Shown piece after piece: positions 46,576 to 56,894 of a DNA stretch of 64,000 nucleotides. Within the stretch, counting starts at the first letter, position 1; every line of letters starts with the position of its first letter. The stretch comes from G963422445 sp963422445. Its GTDB lineage: Bacteria; Pseudomonadota; Alphaproteobacteria; Thalassobaculales; Thalassobaculaceae. The position numbers and the translations under genes are program-made. The stretch is from the NCBI GenBank assembly GCA_963422445.2, contig OY729512.2, positions 1,860,001 through 1,924,000 of the forward strand, written 5' to 3'. Below the pieces are notes generated by a model. That model saw nothing but the letters and a program-made list of their open reading frames with translations, was not told where the DNA came from and did no database searches.

Positions 46576-47598
46576 AGGCGCTCTTCACGCCCCTCCGACC
46601 GAGACCGCTCTCCCGAAACCACGACACTACCGGTGCGTCCGTCGCCCGTACAACGCGACGGCTGTCTCCAGGATCGCGCGGTCGACAACGCGCCGCGCCA
46701 CATCGGCCGGCCGATTCGGGGCCAACGCGCCGTGAAGGCCCGATCCGCGCAGCCGATCACATTATCGGCAGGCATGAGAAAAACAGGGCGAAGCTGGCGC
46801 AGGATCGCCGGGCGCATCTCATGCAAGAGCAAGCCGGAGTTCCGATGTGATTTCGTTGAGTGTCCAAGCATCTCTGATCGCGCACATAATGCACTCCCAT
46901 CGTTCTGCATCGATAAAAACACATACCGTTTTTCGATCTCTCATGGAACAAATCCGCAATCATCACAGTGATCCGATCTTCCGCCGGCGTTTCCATGGAT
47001 CGGACAAGAATTTTCGCCACCTCTGTTCAGTCGGAGGAAAGCGACCGTTTTCGAAACATTCCGGGCCAGACCTGTCGTTCAGGGACTAGCGAGTTACACC
47101 AGAAACATGAGAACACTCCGCATCTCGGTGTTCCCAACGTACGGTGTATTCGGTTAATTATAATTTTTCGAAAAATACACCCGAGTTATCGAGCTCTCAG
47201 AGTCTCCGGATGTGGCCACATATCCCGCCAGGTGTTGCAATTAGCAAGATCAGACAGATGTGTTGTTCGATTGGAGAGCCAAATCTACACCGAGCCTTTT
47301 TAGGGCGAATTAGTACTAAACCGATCTATGGTTTATTGACCTGATATTCGTTCTCCTATGGTCTATCAGAGGCGGTCGGTGTCAGCGAATCCAGTTTCTT
47401 CAGAGATTCTGTGACATAATTTTGTGCTGTAGATCAAACAATATTAAAATCTACTGAATCATAAATATGATCCAATATGTTATGCATTCTTATCGTCCAA
47501 TTTTACGATATTTTCTTGTGCCGTTTCCGGAATAGTTGTGACGTTCATCCTGCTATCTCACCAATGATCTCGATCTGTCGAACCATAGAACCTTGCAA
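46576..47598. other. No gene seen; AT-rich stretch
   Basis: About one kilobase without recognisable genes. From about 46850 the base composition is clearly more AT-rich than the rest of the window, with many stops in all frames. This may be old non-coding or foreign DNA. No repeats or RNA genes were recognised. Confidence 0.5.
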
Positions 47599-47719
47599 AA
47601 CATTTATGCACGTAGTTCCGGTTGCGGGAGTTTACCGCGAGATTCTGACTCCTACTGGTCCATCTGGACGACTTTCGATCAACATGTTGATCAAGCCGGA
47701 TCCAAGTGCATAAGCGGTT
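47599..47719. mobile_element. Degenerate MITE with IS1595-type ends
   Basis: The left end ATTTATGCACGTAGTTCCGG resembles the IS1595 left end at 47858 (GCTTATGCACATGGTTCCGG), and the right end is GTGCATAAGCGGTT. The 121-bp interior is non-coding. It is more decayed than the MITE at 33790 and has no clear target duplication. Confidence 0.55.
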
Positions 47720-47857
47720 CTTTCAATTCGGACTCCATATCAACCAGGTCCAACAAGGTATGGGCGGAGTTCGGGGCGAAACTAACGGGCACATTGATAT
47801 CGCTGTTCGGACCAAAATCATCGCGGAGGACAGAGCCAAACAGCGCGAATTCCGTAA
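47720..47857 (-). pseudogene. MNT-type nucleotidyltransferase fragment
   Basis: The minus strand reads FTEFALFGSVLRDDFGPNSD then INVPVSFAPNSAHTLLDLVD, MESELKE, matching the core of minimal nucleotidyltransferases (GS-x9-SD-x-D) found in MNT/HEPN toxin-antitoxin pairs. The last Asp of the motif is Asn here. Both ends are cut: by the IS1595 at 47858 and by the MITE at 47719. No HEPN partner is left. Confidence 0.65.
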
Positions 47858-48902
47858 ACCGCTTATGCACATGGTTCCGGTCGCGAGAGTTTGCCACCAG
47901 ATGTTGAGGTTAGGGCGGGGGAGCGGGTGGAATGCTCCCGATACGTTCCTGCCGACGGAGCCACCACATGAAACAGGTCCCCGACAGCCTCCTCGCTTTC
48001 CAGCACATGGTCCCGGACGATGACGCCTGCGCCGCCTGGCTGATCGAAATGCGCTGGCCGGACGGCTTCGTCTGTCCCACGTGCAGCCATGAAAAGGGAT
48101 GGGCGCTGCGCAGAAAAGCACATACCTTCGCGTGCACCGGCTGCCGCCGGCAGACCTCGGCGACGGCCGGGACGATCCTGCACGCCAGCAAGCTGCCGCT
48201 CACCGTCTGGTTCTGGGCCGCCGACCTGATGGCGACCCACTCCAACGGCATCTCTGCCCTGCAGCTCCAGAAACAGCTCGCTATCGGCTCTTATCGCAGC
48301 GCCTGGCTGCTCCGCCCACAAGCTGCGCGCCAGCATGGTCGAGCCCGAGCGTAACCCGTTGTCGGGCCTGGTGGACATCGACGAGGCCAGCCGTCCATTC
48401 CGGACCAAAGATGATCCTCCCACCGGAGGGCAAGGACGCAGCCACGACGGCAAGATGCTCATCGTCGGCGCCATCGAACTCGGGGACGGAAACATCCCGG
48501 GCCGCCTGCGGCTGGCCGAAATCTCCTCCTACGGCGCCGCCGACCTCGGACACTTCGTCGAAACCGCCGTCGATCCCGACGCCATCGCGAAAACCGACGG
48601 CTGGTCCGGCGACGCTGCGGTCCCCGCCGATCGCCACAATGTCCATGTCGTCGGGAAGACCGCCGCTCACCTCGTCCTGCCGTGGATCCACCAAGTCTTC
48701 TCCAACCTCAAAGGATGGGCGCGAGGCGTCGACCACGGGCTGCGCCGCAAGCATCTGCAAGCCGATCTCGATGAGTTCGTCTTTCGCTTCAACCGCCGCA
48801 AAACCCGCCACGATGCTTTCCACTCGCTCTTCCGCCTCGCCACCAATGCACAACCCCTTACCTACAGCATGTTGATAGAACCGGAACCATCTGCATAAGC
48901 GG
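47858..48902 (+). mobile_element. IS1595-family element, parent-type of the MITEs
   Basis: Ends AACCGCTTATGCACATGGTT and, inverted, AACCGCTTATGCAGATGGTT bound the element. Flanks TTCCGTA and TTCCCGTA could be the remains of an 8-bp duplication. The transposase inside is frameshifted once. Confidence 0.75.
47968..48898 (+). pseudogene. IS1595-family transposase, one frameshift
   Basis: Starts MKQVPDSLLAFQHMVPDDDA at 47968. Zinc-ribbon: DGFVCPTCSHEKGWALRRKA-HTFACTGCRRQTS, then AGTILHASKLPLTVWFWAAD and SNGISALQLQKQLAIGSYRS. The frame shifts near 48330, after which LSGLVDIDEASRPFRTKD (first Asp), HDGKMLIVGAIELGDGNIPG, VPADRHNVHVVGKTAAHLVL and LQADLDEFVFRFNRRKTRHD follow. The final codons overlap the right inverted repeat. 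One indel separates it from an intact gene. Confidence 0.8.
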
Positions 48903-49065
48903 TTCCCGTAATTTTCCAGCGGTCGCAAAATGCTGCGATCACTTAAGCTCATCTTCTACAGTAGTTTTGGGAAAGCTAAGTTGATTTCGTCGGTTAGATG
49001 ACGCGACGGAGGTTTTGGCACTACATTTCGACGCCCTGGCCTGTTGCGGGGATTTTGAGGACGGT

Positions 49066-50449
49066 TCAGGCGCCGATCGTCGCGGTACCCTCCTTCCCTG
49101 TGGCGATCTGTCGCACGGTGTTGGGCAAACGCACGCCGATGCACTGAGCAATCCGGCCGGCGACGCCGACCGTCTTGCTGCGAACCGCGAAGCTCTTGCC
49201 ATGGTGCTCGATGCGGGTTTCCGTCAACGCCTCGAGGTCACGCAGCATGTCCGCCCACTCGGCCACGATGCCGGCGTCTTCCATGCGGCGTTGAAGCTCC
49301 TTCTGCAGCACCAGGGCGAGGAACGAACAGAAGACATGGCCGCAGATCGTGGCATCGGTCTTGTGGAAGACCGGGCGGGTCTCAAGCAGGCTCTTGGCGG
49401 TTCGGAACACCTGTTCCACCATCCATAGCTGCTTGTATCTCAGGGCGAGGTCCACGGCCGTCAGGGAGGTATTGGTGCTCAACACCCGGATGCCGTCGAA
49501 GCGTTCTTCGTCGCGTGCCTTGTCGTGATCGATCGCGACCGAACCCCTGTCGATCTTCAGGTAGCGCTTGAAGCCCCGGTTGGGGACGATGCTCTTGGGC
49601 CCCTTCTTGTGCAGCTTGGTCTCCAGGCTGGCCAGGATCTGCGCGCGCGTCGCGGCGTCCTTGCGCACCTCGGCCGGATTGCGGCACACGACATAGCGAT
49701 GCGCCTCGTCCCCATCCTTGCCCGGGGGAACCGTGACGTCCTTGACCTCCAGGGCCATCGGATCCGGGCGCTGGTGGACAACCTCGATGGTCTCGAACGC
49801 TGAGCTGTCAGCGAGAACCGTGTCGCGGATCTCCTTCGTCCGACGCGGGCGGGCACCGAGGATGTACTGCCAGCCCCGCGCCTCGACCGCCGCGATCATG
49901 TCCTTGGAGATCATCCCGGCGTCGGCCACAAGGCACACCGAGCGGACCCCGAAGCGCTTCTGCAGGCGTGCCGCCACCAGGTCCAGCCGTCACGTCGGCG
50001 GTGTTGCCGGGCCACATCTCGCTGCACACCGGCAGTCCGTCGCCGTCGAGCACCATCCCCGACACCATCTGCTTGCAATCGCTGCGACGGTCCTTGCTCT
50101 TGCCGTACTGGCCCAGGCTCTCGCCGCCCTCGCCAGTGAAGTACAGCGATGTGGTACCGAAGAACACAAGATCGAGATCGCTGAACAGGTCGCGCCGTCG
50201 ATGGAACAGGGTCTCCTCGATCCAGTCCTTGGTGCGCCGCTCGAAACGGTCGCCGGCTTCATCGTCGCCAAGCGTCTCGCCGAAGCGGGCGGCGGAGGCC
50301 ACCAGCTTGTCGATGGTTCCGGAAGGGGCGAGCTTGTCGAGCCTTCCGATGGTGGCGATGACGGTTTGCTTGACCTTGTTGCCCTCGCGGTGGGTCTCGA
50401 CGATCTGGAGGTACTTGTATTTGCCGGCAGGCTTGAGGCGAAAGAACAT
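49066..50449 (-). pseudogene. IS1634-family transposase, second type, one frameshift
   Basis: Starts MFFRLKPAGKYKYLQIVETH at 50449. Blocks: LDLVFFGTTSLYFTGEGGES (first catalytic region), MVSGMVLDGDGLPVCSEMWP-GNTAD, a frame change near 49985, then VRSVCLVADAGMISKDMIAA (second Asp), QYILGARPRRTKEIRDTVL, and YKQLWMVEQVFRTAKSLLET (Glu), with FCSFLALVLQKELQ near the end. It differs clearly from the IS1634-type gene at 34151-35912, so two lineages of this family were present. Repaired length about 460 residues. Confidence 0.8.
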
Positions 50450-50621
50450 GGCGCGGCCCTCGTATGCACTACGACATGATCGGGAAAACCGGCTCAATAG
50501 TCAAAGTATGCCTGTATATCAGCCTCTGCCGTACCTCGAATATCGCACTACAGTTTCTCAAAGTTCCGGCGCTCAACAGAGCCAAAGCCTTCATTTCACT
50601 GAACCTTTGCCGGAGCGATCC

Positions 50622-51480
50622 TCAAATATCCCAGTCAAACTGTAGAAGACGAGTTAAGCTGTGTACCCATAAATTCAAAGGATTTTTCCAGGCTCTGACC
50701 TCAATTTTTTGAACGAAAGTTCGCATGATGTAATGGGAAACGGTGAGCATTATGGTGGCGAGGACATTGCGGTCGGTCTTGTCGTAACGTGGGCAATCCG
50801 CCGGAACTCCTTGGATACTGCCGAAGAAACGTTCGACGATGTTGCGCGTTGCATAGACCTTGCGATCAAGCGGACGCGGATCGAGGCGATTGGCTTTGGA
50901 CGGGATCGCAGCTCTCCCTCCGGCCCTGGCGACATGGTCGAGACTGGCGTTGGTGTCACAGGCCTTGTCGCCGATGACGGTCGTACCATGTTCGATGTCT
51001 TCCAGAAGCGCCAGGGCTTCGCTGTAGTCGGCAGCCGGGCCAGGAGACATGCGGATGGTCTTGACGGTCCCCTTGCCATCGACGGCGACATGGATTCTGG
51101 TGCTCAATCTGCCGCGGCTGCCCGTCCTTGCGGACGCCGGCGCCATGCTTGTGGACGCGAACCGTCGAGGGGTCGATCATGCGGATGTTCAGTGTCCCCG
51201 CAGGTCCACCGCCGTCATCGTCGTTCTTGCTGACAAGCTCTTGTCAATCCGACCTGCTCTGCGACCATGTCCCATTCTTGCTCCAGCGGTTGAAGCCGGC
51301 CGTATAGGGTCCATAGCGGTCCGGCAAGTCGCGCCACGGAGCACCCGTGCGCAGGATGTAGAATACGCCATCCATGATCTGGCGGTCAGTCTTGCGCACC
51401 GGACCTTGCCGCCCCGTCGGAAGAACCTGCCGGAGAACATCCCATTCCGCGTCAGTCATATCGTGTCGGCTGCCATACAT
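50622..51480 (-). pseudogene. IS5-family transposase, frameshifted
   Basis: From 51480: MYGSRHDMTDAEWDVLRQVL, RKTDRQIMDGVFYILRTGAP-WRDLPDRYGPY, then frame changes near 51240 and 51150 (the MIDPSTVRVHKHGAGVRKDG block with the first Asp lies in a second frame), then RLSTRIHVAVDGKGTVKTIR, TTVIGDKACDTNASLDHVAR (second Asp) and VYATRNIVERFFGSIQGVPA (Glu in this block). At least two indels. Only the early part of the left neighbour sequence could have been used as the C-terminus, so the last codons belong to flanking DNA. Confidence 0.75.
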
Positions 51481-51547
51481 GAAAAAAACCTTCATCTACA
51501 AACATCTCTCGAACCATCATACCATATCTATAATTCGGTACACAGCC
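50655..51547 (-). mobile_element. IS5-family element, second type
   Basis: Ends GCTGTGTACC at the left and, inverted, GGCTGTGTACCGAATT at the right. The right end touches an IS630 element. The transposase inside is frameshifted and its stop lies outside the left end. Confidence 0.65.
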
Positions 51548-52730
51548 TAGTGTCCTGTACTCAAAGTTCGTATTGTTAAGGGGGGTGGTGTCGATTCGGG
51601 GGGCATGGTGATGCGACTTTCGGTGGAGATCAAGCTGAGCGCGGACGAGCGCAACGAGCTTGAGCGGCTGGCGCGCGGGCGCAAAGTCTGGCGAGGCCTG
51701 TCCGATCGGGCGCACATCGTGCTGCTGGCGGCCGAAGGGCTTACCAATGTGCAGATTGGGAGCGTGCTGGGCGTGACCAGCCAGACCGCCAGGAAGTGGC
51801 GCAATCGCTTCGCAGAGCATCGTCTTGACGGGCTTGACGACGAGCCGCGCTCCGGCCGTCCCCGGCGCATCGATGACGACGCCGTGGCCGAGGTGGTGCG
51901 CAAGACGCTTGAGGAGAAGCCTCGTGACGCGACCCAATGGAGCACGCGCTCGATGGCGCAGGCGACGGGGTATGCGCCGTCGACGGTCAACCGCATCTGG
52001 CGAGCCTTTTCCCTTCAGCCGCACAGGAGCGAGACCTTCAAGCTCTCGGCAGACCCCTACTTCGTGGACAAGACGCGCGACATCGTGGGGCTCTACGTGG
52101 ACCCGCCGCAGCATGCCATGGTCCTCTGCGTGGACGAGAAATCGCAGGTTCAGGCCCTCGATCGCACCCAGCCGCTGCTGCCGCTGCGCCCGGGGCAGGT
52201 CGAGCGGCGCACTCACGATTACAAGCGCAACGGCACGACCTCGCTCTTCGCAGCCCTTGACGTCGCCACAGGCAAGGTCATCGGACAGTGCTATCGGCGC
52301 CACCGCAGCGTGGAGTTCCGCAAGTTCCTGGATCACGTCGAGGCCAACGTGCCGCCCGACCTCGAGATCCACATCGTCATGGACAACTACTCGACCCACA
52401 AGACGAAGACGATCCGCGACTGGTTCGCCCGGCGACCGCGCTGGCATGTTCACTTCACCCCGACCTCTGCCTCGTGGCTCAACCAAGTCGAGCGCTTCTT
52501 CGCCGATCTGACAGAGAAGCAGATCCGGCACGGGGTTCACCGATCGACCGTCGAGCTGGAGCAGGCGATCACCGGGTACATCGACACCGTCAACGAGGAC
52601 CCCAAGCCCTTCCGCTGGCACAAGACAGCCGATGAAATCCTGGCGTCCATCAAGCGCTTCTGCCTCAGGACCCTCGAAACCGCTGCAGCCGCAACATCAT
52701 AACGGTACGAACTTTGGAATCAGGACACTA
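51548..52730 (+). mobile_element. IS630-family element, complete
   Basis: TA at 51548-51549 and 52729-52730 flank inverted ends TAGTGTCCTG-TACTCAAAGT and, inverted, TAGTGTCCTG-ATTCCAAAGT. The transposase is intact. It inserted at the edge of the IS5-type element to its left. Confidence 0.88.
51605..52702 (+). CDS. IS630-family transposase, intact
   Basis: A 365-residue transposase: helix-turn-helix region (LSDRAHIVLLAAEGLTNVQI, VLGVTSQTARKWRNRFAEHR), GLDDEPRSGRPRRID, then the DDE core with Asp in VLCVDEKSQVQALDR, Asp in IHIVMDNYSTHKTKTI and Glu in SASWLNQVERFFADLTEKQI. No frameshift. It belongs to a different IS630 subgroup from the one at 14550 (here D-E-K-S after the first Asp). It is one of the few full-length transposases and may be active. 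Confidence 0.9.
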   Translation: MVMRLSVEIKLSADERNELERLARGRKVWRGLSDRAHIVLLAAEGLTNVQIGSVLGVTSQTARKWRNRFAEHRLDGLDDEPRSGRPRRIDDDAVAEVVRKTLEEKPRDATQWSTRSMAQATGYAPSTVNRIWRAFSLQPHRSETFKLSADPYFVDKTRDIVGLYVDPPQHAMVLCVDEKSQVQALDRTQPLLPLRPGQVERRTHDYKRNGTTSLFAALDVATGKVIGQCYRRHRSVEFRKFLDHVEANVPPDLEIHIVMDNYSTHKTKTIRDWFARRPRWHVHFTPTSASWLNQVERFFADLTEKQIRHGVHRSTVELEQAITGYIDTVNEDPKPFRWHKTADEILASIKRFCLRTLETAAAATS

Positions 52731-52930
52731 GGGTGAAACATATGATGAGGCAGTCTTTACCTGACTGTTGATTGTCCAGACTTTGTTTTCAATAACGATG
52801 GCATTATTTCAACTCCCCGATTTTCAGACCCGTGGTGCTCGGCCGTCTGCCGTCTCGGTGCTCGGCGGCAGCAAATCGGTGTTGGACTTTGCCCCGTCCT
52901 GCAAGACTGGTTCGGTTCGCGAACGTGCTC

Positions 52931-53713
52931 CTAATCTGCGTAGTCGGATTCCTTGCGGTCGAGAATTCGTTTCAACGCGTCAAAATGCCAGTCTGCATTC
53001 GAGCGGTCGCCATACCGCATCGCGTTGCCTCGATAGACGGTATAGGTCTTTTCGATCACGTCATCCGGCAAGGGCCGCAGCGGCTGACCTGTCCACATGG
53101 CGTAAAGTTGCACCTGCGCAACCCGTTCAAGGTAGTAGAGCCGGTCATAGGCTTCAGCAACCGTCTCGCCAAGCGTAAGCGCACCATGATTGGCCATCAA
53201 CAGCACCGTATTGTCGCCGCAGGCCTGAGCCAGGCGTTCGCCCTCGTTCGGATCGAGACCCGGGCCGTCATAGGATTCGTCATAGCCGGTTTTCATCATC
53301 GTGCCGAGTTCGGTCTGTCCGATCGGTTTGATATGCTGATCTTTCAGCCGCGTCAGCGCACTGGCAAACGGCATATGCGTATGGAACACGGCCTTGGCGT
53401 TCGGCATGTCCCGATGCATGGGCGCGTGGATGCAATAGGCTGATCTCTCGATGAAACCTTCGCCGCGCTTCAGGTTGCCATCGTAGCCGACTTCCATAAA
53501 ACAGCTTGCGGTGACCTCCGACCAGTGCATTCCGAACGGGATCTGATAATAGCGGTCATCATGGCCCGGCACGCGCAGGGTCAGATGATTGAAGATACCC
53601 TCGTGAAGACCGTGCATGACAGCACAGCGATGAGCCGCGGCGAGATTGACGCGAGCGTTCCATTCCTCATCGCTGTAACCCTGAGCCTTCGCCTTCGATT
53701 GCATGTAGTTCAT
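52931..53713 (-). CDS. Class II aldolase/adducin-family protein
   Basis: A 260-residue member of the class II aldolase/adducin family (relatives: fuculose-1-phosphate aldolase, ribulose-phosphate epimerase AraD). Zinc-binding histidines are likely in FHTHMPFASAL (two) and LLMANHGALTLGETV (one); the early block HGLHEGIFNHLTLRVPG is the family phosphate/substrate loop region. The ATG at 53713 follows GGAG at seven bases; an upstream alternative start adds eight residues without support. It lies 60 bases downstream of the LLM gene on the same strand, so the two may be co-transcribed. Substrate unknown. Confidence 0.86.
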   Translation of the reverse strand: MNYMQSKAKAQGYSDEEWNARVNLAAAHRCAVMHGLHEGIFNHLTLRVPGHDDRYYQIPFGMHWSEVTASCFMEVGYDGNLKRGEGFIERSAYCIHAPMHRDMPNAKAVFHTHMPFASALTRLKDQHIKPIGQTELGTMMKTGYDESYDGPGLDPNEGERLAQACGDNTVLLMANHGALTLGETVAEAYDRLYYLERVAQVQLYAMWTGQPLRPLPDDVIEKTYTVYRGNAMRYGDRSNADWHFDALKRILDRKESDYAD

Positions 53714-53773
53714 TAGGTCGCTCCGCCCGCTGCACAAGACAAGTCCAAAGTTTGAGGCCTTGGCCCGGCTAGG

Positions 53774-54796
53774 TCAATGGCCGGATCGTCCGACCAATCC
53801 AAAGGCCTTGGCCAACTCGGTATAGCTGTCGCGCCGCGCCTGCTCGTCATGTGTCCAGGTGACGACGGCAACTTCCTCAACATCGAGTTCGGTCGCGAGA
53901 TCACCAATCCGGGCGGCGACTTCAGCGCCGGTCCCGACCATGGCGGTGCGCCGCAACTCGGCGATGCGGGCATTCTCCCGCTCGTTGTAGGATGCCGAAA
54001 GTGCGGCTTCGGGTGTCTCGAACGGCAAATGCAGCCCGCGGTCGCGGTAGAGCTGCCACCGTGCGCGCGAACTGAAATGATGCTGCGCGCTGTCGTGGTC
54101 TTCGGCGGCCAGAGCCCAAACGCAAATTCCGGGTTTCGGGTCCGGATGCCGGGAGCTTGGCCGGTATTGATCGCGATAGATTTGCAGCGCCTCCCGGCCG
54201 CCACGCCCGTCGGTAAAGAACCAGGCAAAGGAATAGGGCATCCCGAAATAAGCCGCGACCTGGGCGCCGTACAGCGAACTGCCGAGAATCCAGATCTCTG
54301 GAGCCGTTTCGCCCTGCGGCTGCGCTTTGATGCGTGCAAAGGCATGTCCGTCGGGCAGGTCCTCACCGTGAATCCAACAATCGAGATCTCGGATGTCAGC
54401 AGGAAACTGCGCCGGCCGCTCATTCGCTTGCGGATTGAGCGCGAACGAGGTCAGACCGTCCGATCCGGGCGCCCGGCCGAGTCCGAGATCAATCCGGCCG
54501 GGCGCCAGAGCGTCGAGAACGCGAAACTGCTCGGCGACCTTGAACGGCGCGTAATGCGGCAGCATGATTCCGGCGCTGCCGATACGAATGCGGTCCGTCG
54601 TCACGGCAATCGCGGCAAGCAGGATTTCCGGGGCGGTCCCGACGATGGTCGGATGATTGTGATGCTCCGAGACCCAGAATCGGTGATAGCCCAGAGCCTC
54701 GCAATGTCGCGCAAGAGCAACGGTTTCGCGGATTGCAGCCCCTTGGGGCCGGCCCTGAACGGCGATTGACTGATCGAGGATCGAAAGACGGAACAC
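53774..54796 (-). CDS. LLM-class flavin-dependent oxidoreductase
   Basis: A 340-residue bacterial-luciferase-like TIM-barrel oxidoreductase (LuxA/alkanal monooxygenase-like group). Typical blocks: YHRFWVSEHHNHPTIVGTAP, DRIRIGSAGIMLPHYAPFKV-AEQFRVLDALAPGRIDLGLG, EIWILGSSLYGAQVAAYFGM. The GTG start at 54796 is supported by TTGGAG six bases upstream; the ribosome site itself overlaps a TTG that would otherwise add four codons. Such enzymes use reduced flavin from a separate reductase; none is in this window. The IS1595 insertion begins only 44 bases upstream and may have replaced part of its promoter. Confidence 0.88.
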   Translation of the reverse strand: MFRLSILDQSIAVQGRPQGAAIRETVALARHCEALGYHRFWVSEHHNHPTIVGTAPEILLAAIAVTTDRIRIGSAGIMLPHYAPFKVAEQFRVLDALAPGRIDLGLGRAPGSDGLTSFALNPQANERPAQFPADIRDLDCWIHGEDLPDGHAFARIKAQPQGETAPEIWILGSSLYGAQVAAYFGMPYSFAWFFTDGRGGREALQIYRDQYRPSSRHPDPKPGICVWALAAEDHDSAQHHFSSRARWQLYRDRGLHLPFETPEAALSASYNERENARIAELRRTAMVGTGAEVAARIGDLATELDVEEVAVVTWTHDEQARRDSYTELAKAFGLVGRSGH

Positions 54797-54802
54797 ATGG
54801 TT

Positions 54803-54808
54803 CTCCAA
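54803..54808 (-). promoter_or_regulatory. Ribosome binding site deciding the LLM gene start
   Basis: TTGGAG on the minus strand, six bases before the GTG at 54796. It argues against the in-frame TTG within the site as the start. Confidence 0.65.
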
Positions 54809-54840
54809 GCGGATATGCGAGGTACCGTATATAACAGTTT

Positions 54841-55747
54841 GATTACCCTCGAATCTAAGCAGTATTTAATATCGAATACTGCCATGTAATTTGATGATAG
54901 AAAGAGGACATTCACATGGCGCGCAACCCAGTGCAGTTCCAGAAAAGAATCAACCTCAACGCGTTCCTCTCGCTCTACGGCAGCGAAGACCAGTGTTTCG
55001 ACGCCCTCTTTACAATGGCGATGGCCGAACGGCTTTCTGTGCCCACACTGCGCCCATGACTGGTGCTGTCAGTTGAACACCCGAAAGCTCCAGCAGTGCA
55101 ACCGCTGCTATCGCCAGACCTCAATGACCGCGGGCACCATCTTCGAGGTCATCAAGCTCCCGCTCACGGTGTGGTTCCAGGGCCTCTACTTCATGACCCA
55201 GGACAAGATAAGGTGCATCGACGATGCCTACCTCGGGGGCGAGCGCAGCGGCGGCAAGCGCGGACGTGGGCACCGGGCAAGACCCCTTTCGTGGCCGCGG
55301 TCGAGACCCATGAGGCGGGACATCCGCAGCGGGTGAAGCTCACCGTGGTCGAGGGCTTCCGTCTCACCGAAATCGCCGCCTGGGCGCAGAGCACCTGAGC
55401 CCGGGCACGCAGGTGCTCTGCGATGGGCTGACCTGCTTCAATGGCGTGACCCGCGGCAGGCTGTGTGCATGAGCCGATGGTGACCGGCGGCGGGAAAGCC
55501 GCGGTCGAGCGCCCCGGGTTTCGTTGGGTAAACACGATTCCCGGCAACATCAAGAGCGCCTTGCGTGGCACCGACCATGCGATTCGTCCCAAGTATGCCC
55601 AGCGCTATCTCGCGGAGGTCGTGGACCGGGTCAATCGTCGCTTCGACTTGCCCGGGATCATCCCCGGACTGCTCTACGTGGCGCTGCGGACACTGCCGAT
55701 GCCGAAGCGGCTACTCAAATTGCGCTTGGCTTGAGTGATAATTAGGT
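54841..55747 (+). mobile_element. IS1595-family element, degenerate
   Basis: AACAGTTT occurs on both sides (54833-54840 and 55748-55755), fitting an 8-bp duplication. The ends themselves are only weakly alike. The transposase is broken by deletions and frameshifts. Confidence 0.6.
54916..55734 (+). pseudogene. IS1595-family transposase, decayed
   Basis: MARNPVQFQKRINLNAFLSL then YGSEDQCFDALFTMAMAERL starts at 54916, with a damaged zinc-ribbon (TRKLQQCNRCYRQTSMTAGT), LPLTVWFQGLYFMTQDK, a deletion before IRCIDDAYLGGERSGG (first Asp), FVAAVETHEAGHPQRVKLTV, VLCDGLTCFNGV (second Asp, frameshifted), and NTIPGNIKSALRGTDHAIRP with YAQRYLAEVVDRVNRRFDLP at the end. Three or more frame changes and internal deletions make it inactive. 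Confidence 0.78.
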
Positions 55748-56033
55748 AACAGTTTTGCCCGATCTTGGCGCGTTATGGGGAGCCGGGACCGGCACCAGCT
55801 CTGAACTCCAGCAAGACATTGCCGGATATCTGGCGCTGCACACCCTGATGCGAACGATGTCCCTGCCGACCGGGACAGGGTTGCGGTGGCCTTGCCGGAT
55901 CCTGTGGAGTGAGCAGCCGCGCTTCGGTGTTTTCGGCCATGTCATCCGCCGGTCGGCGATACCGGTCCGATCGCTGTTGTGCGGCGGGCGCTTATCTCTT
56001 TATGATCCGGCCGTCATGATCGAGGAGGATCGA

Positions 56034-56894
56034 ATGCGGTTCGCGAGTTTTACACGGAATGGGCAGGCAGTCTGGGGCCTTGCCAGTGACGAAGGGCTGA
56101 CTGCGGTGACGGGCGACATCGCGGAAATCTATCCGACGATGAAATCCGCCATTGCCGCATCGGCTTTAGCCGACATAGGCGCCACATTGGCGGGCCAACC
56201 AGTCGATGTCGGACTGGAAGACGCCAGTTATCTGCCGCCGATCGATGATCCGGACAAGATTTTGTGCGTTGGCCTCAATTATCATGAACATCGCCTTGAG
56301 GGCGGCCATGGCGAGGTCGAAAATCCGACCATCTTCGTGCGTTTCTCGAATGCCCAGATCGGCCACAACCAACCGATGCTTCGCCCGCCCGAGACCCATA
56401 CCCTCGATTATGAAGCCGAACTCGCCGTGGTTATCGGCAAGCCCGGCCGACGTATCACCGAAGCCGACGCGTTCGATCATGTCGCCGGATACTCCTGCTA
56501 CAATGACGGCAGCGTCCGGGCTTTCCAGCGCCATACGACCCAGTTCACGCCGGGCAAGAATTTTATCGGAACTGGCGGTTTCGGGCCGGTTTTGGTTACA
56601 CCGGACGACATCCCGGACCTTGAACGGGTCACGGTGTCTTGCAGAGTCAACGGAACCGTCATGCAGCACGCCGAAGTGGCTGACATGATTTTCCCGATTC
56701 CGCGCCTGATCGCCTATATCTCGACCTTTACGGCCCTGGCGCCGGGTGACGTGATCGCAACCGGAACGCCGGGCGGTGTCGGCTCGCGCCGCGACCCGCA
56801 GGTCTGGCTGCAGCAGGGTGACGTTTGCGAGATCGATATCTCCGGGGTCGGCGTTCTGCGCAATCCGGTCGTCGACGAAGGCAAAGGCGCATGA
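56034..56894 (+). CDS. Fumarylacetoacetate-hydrolase (FAH) family protein
   Basis: A 286-residue FAH-superfamily enzyme, of the group that includes acylpyruvate hydrolases and 2-hydroxyhepta-diene-dioate isomerases in aromatic breakdown. Residues 1-70 form the small N-terminal domain; the catalytic domain starts ILCVGLNYHEHRLEGG. Metal ligands are likely in LDYEAELAVVIGKPG (E-x-E) and the Asp of the NDGSVRAFQ region; IATGTPGGVGSRRDP is the conserved late loop. The ATG at 56034 follows GAGGAGG at five bases; the longer open frame upstream has no support. Its stop overlaps the next start (ATGA), so the two genes are coupled. Confidence 0.92.
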   Translation: MRFASFTRNGQAVWGLASDEGLTAVTGDIAEIYPTMKSAIAASALADIGATLAGQPVDVGLEDASYLPPIDDPDKILCVGLNYHEHRLEGGHGEVENPTIFVRFSNAQIGHNQPMLRPPETHTLDYEAELAVVIGKPGRRITEADAFDHVAGYSCYNDGSVRAFQRHTTQFTPGKNFIGTGGFGPVLVTPDDIPDLERVTVSCRVNGTVMQHAEVADMIFPIPRLIAYISTFTALAPGDVIATGTPGGVGSRRDPQVWLQQGDVCEIDISGVGVLRNPVVDEGKGA

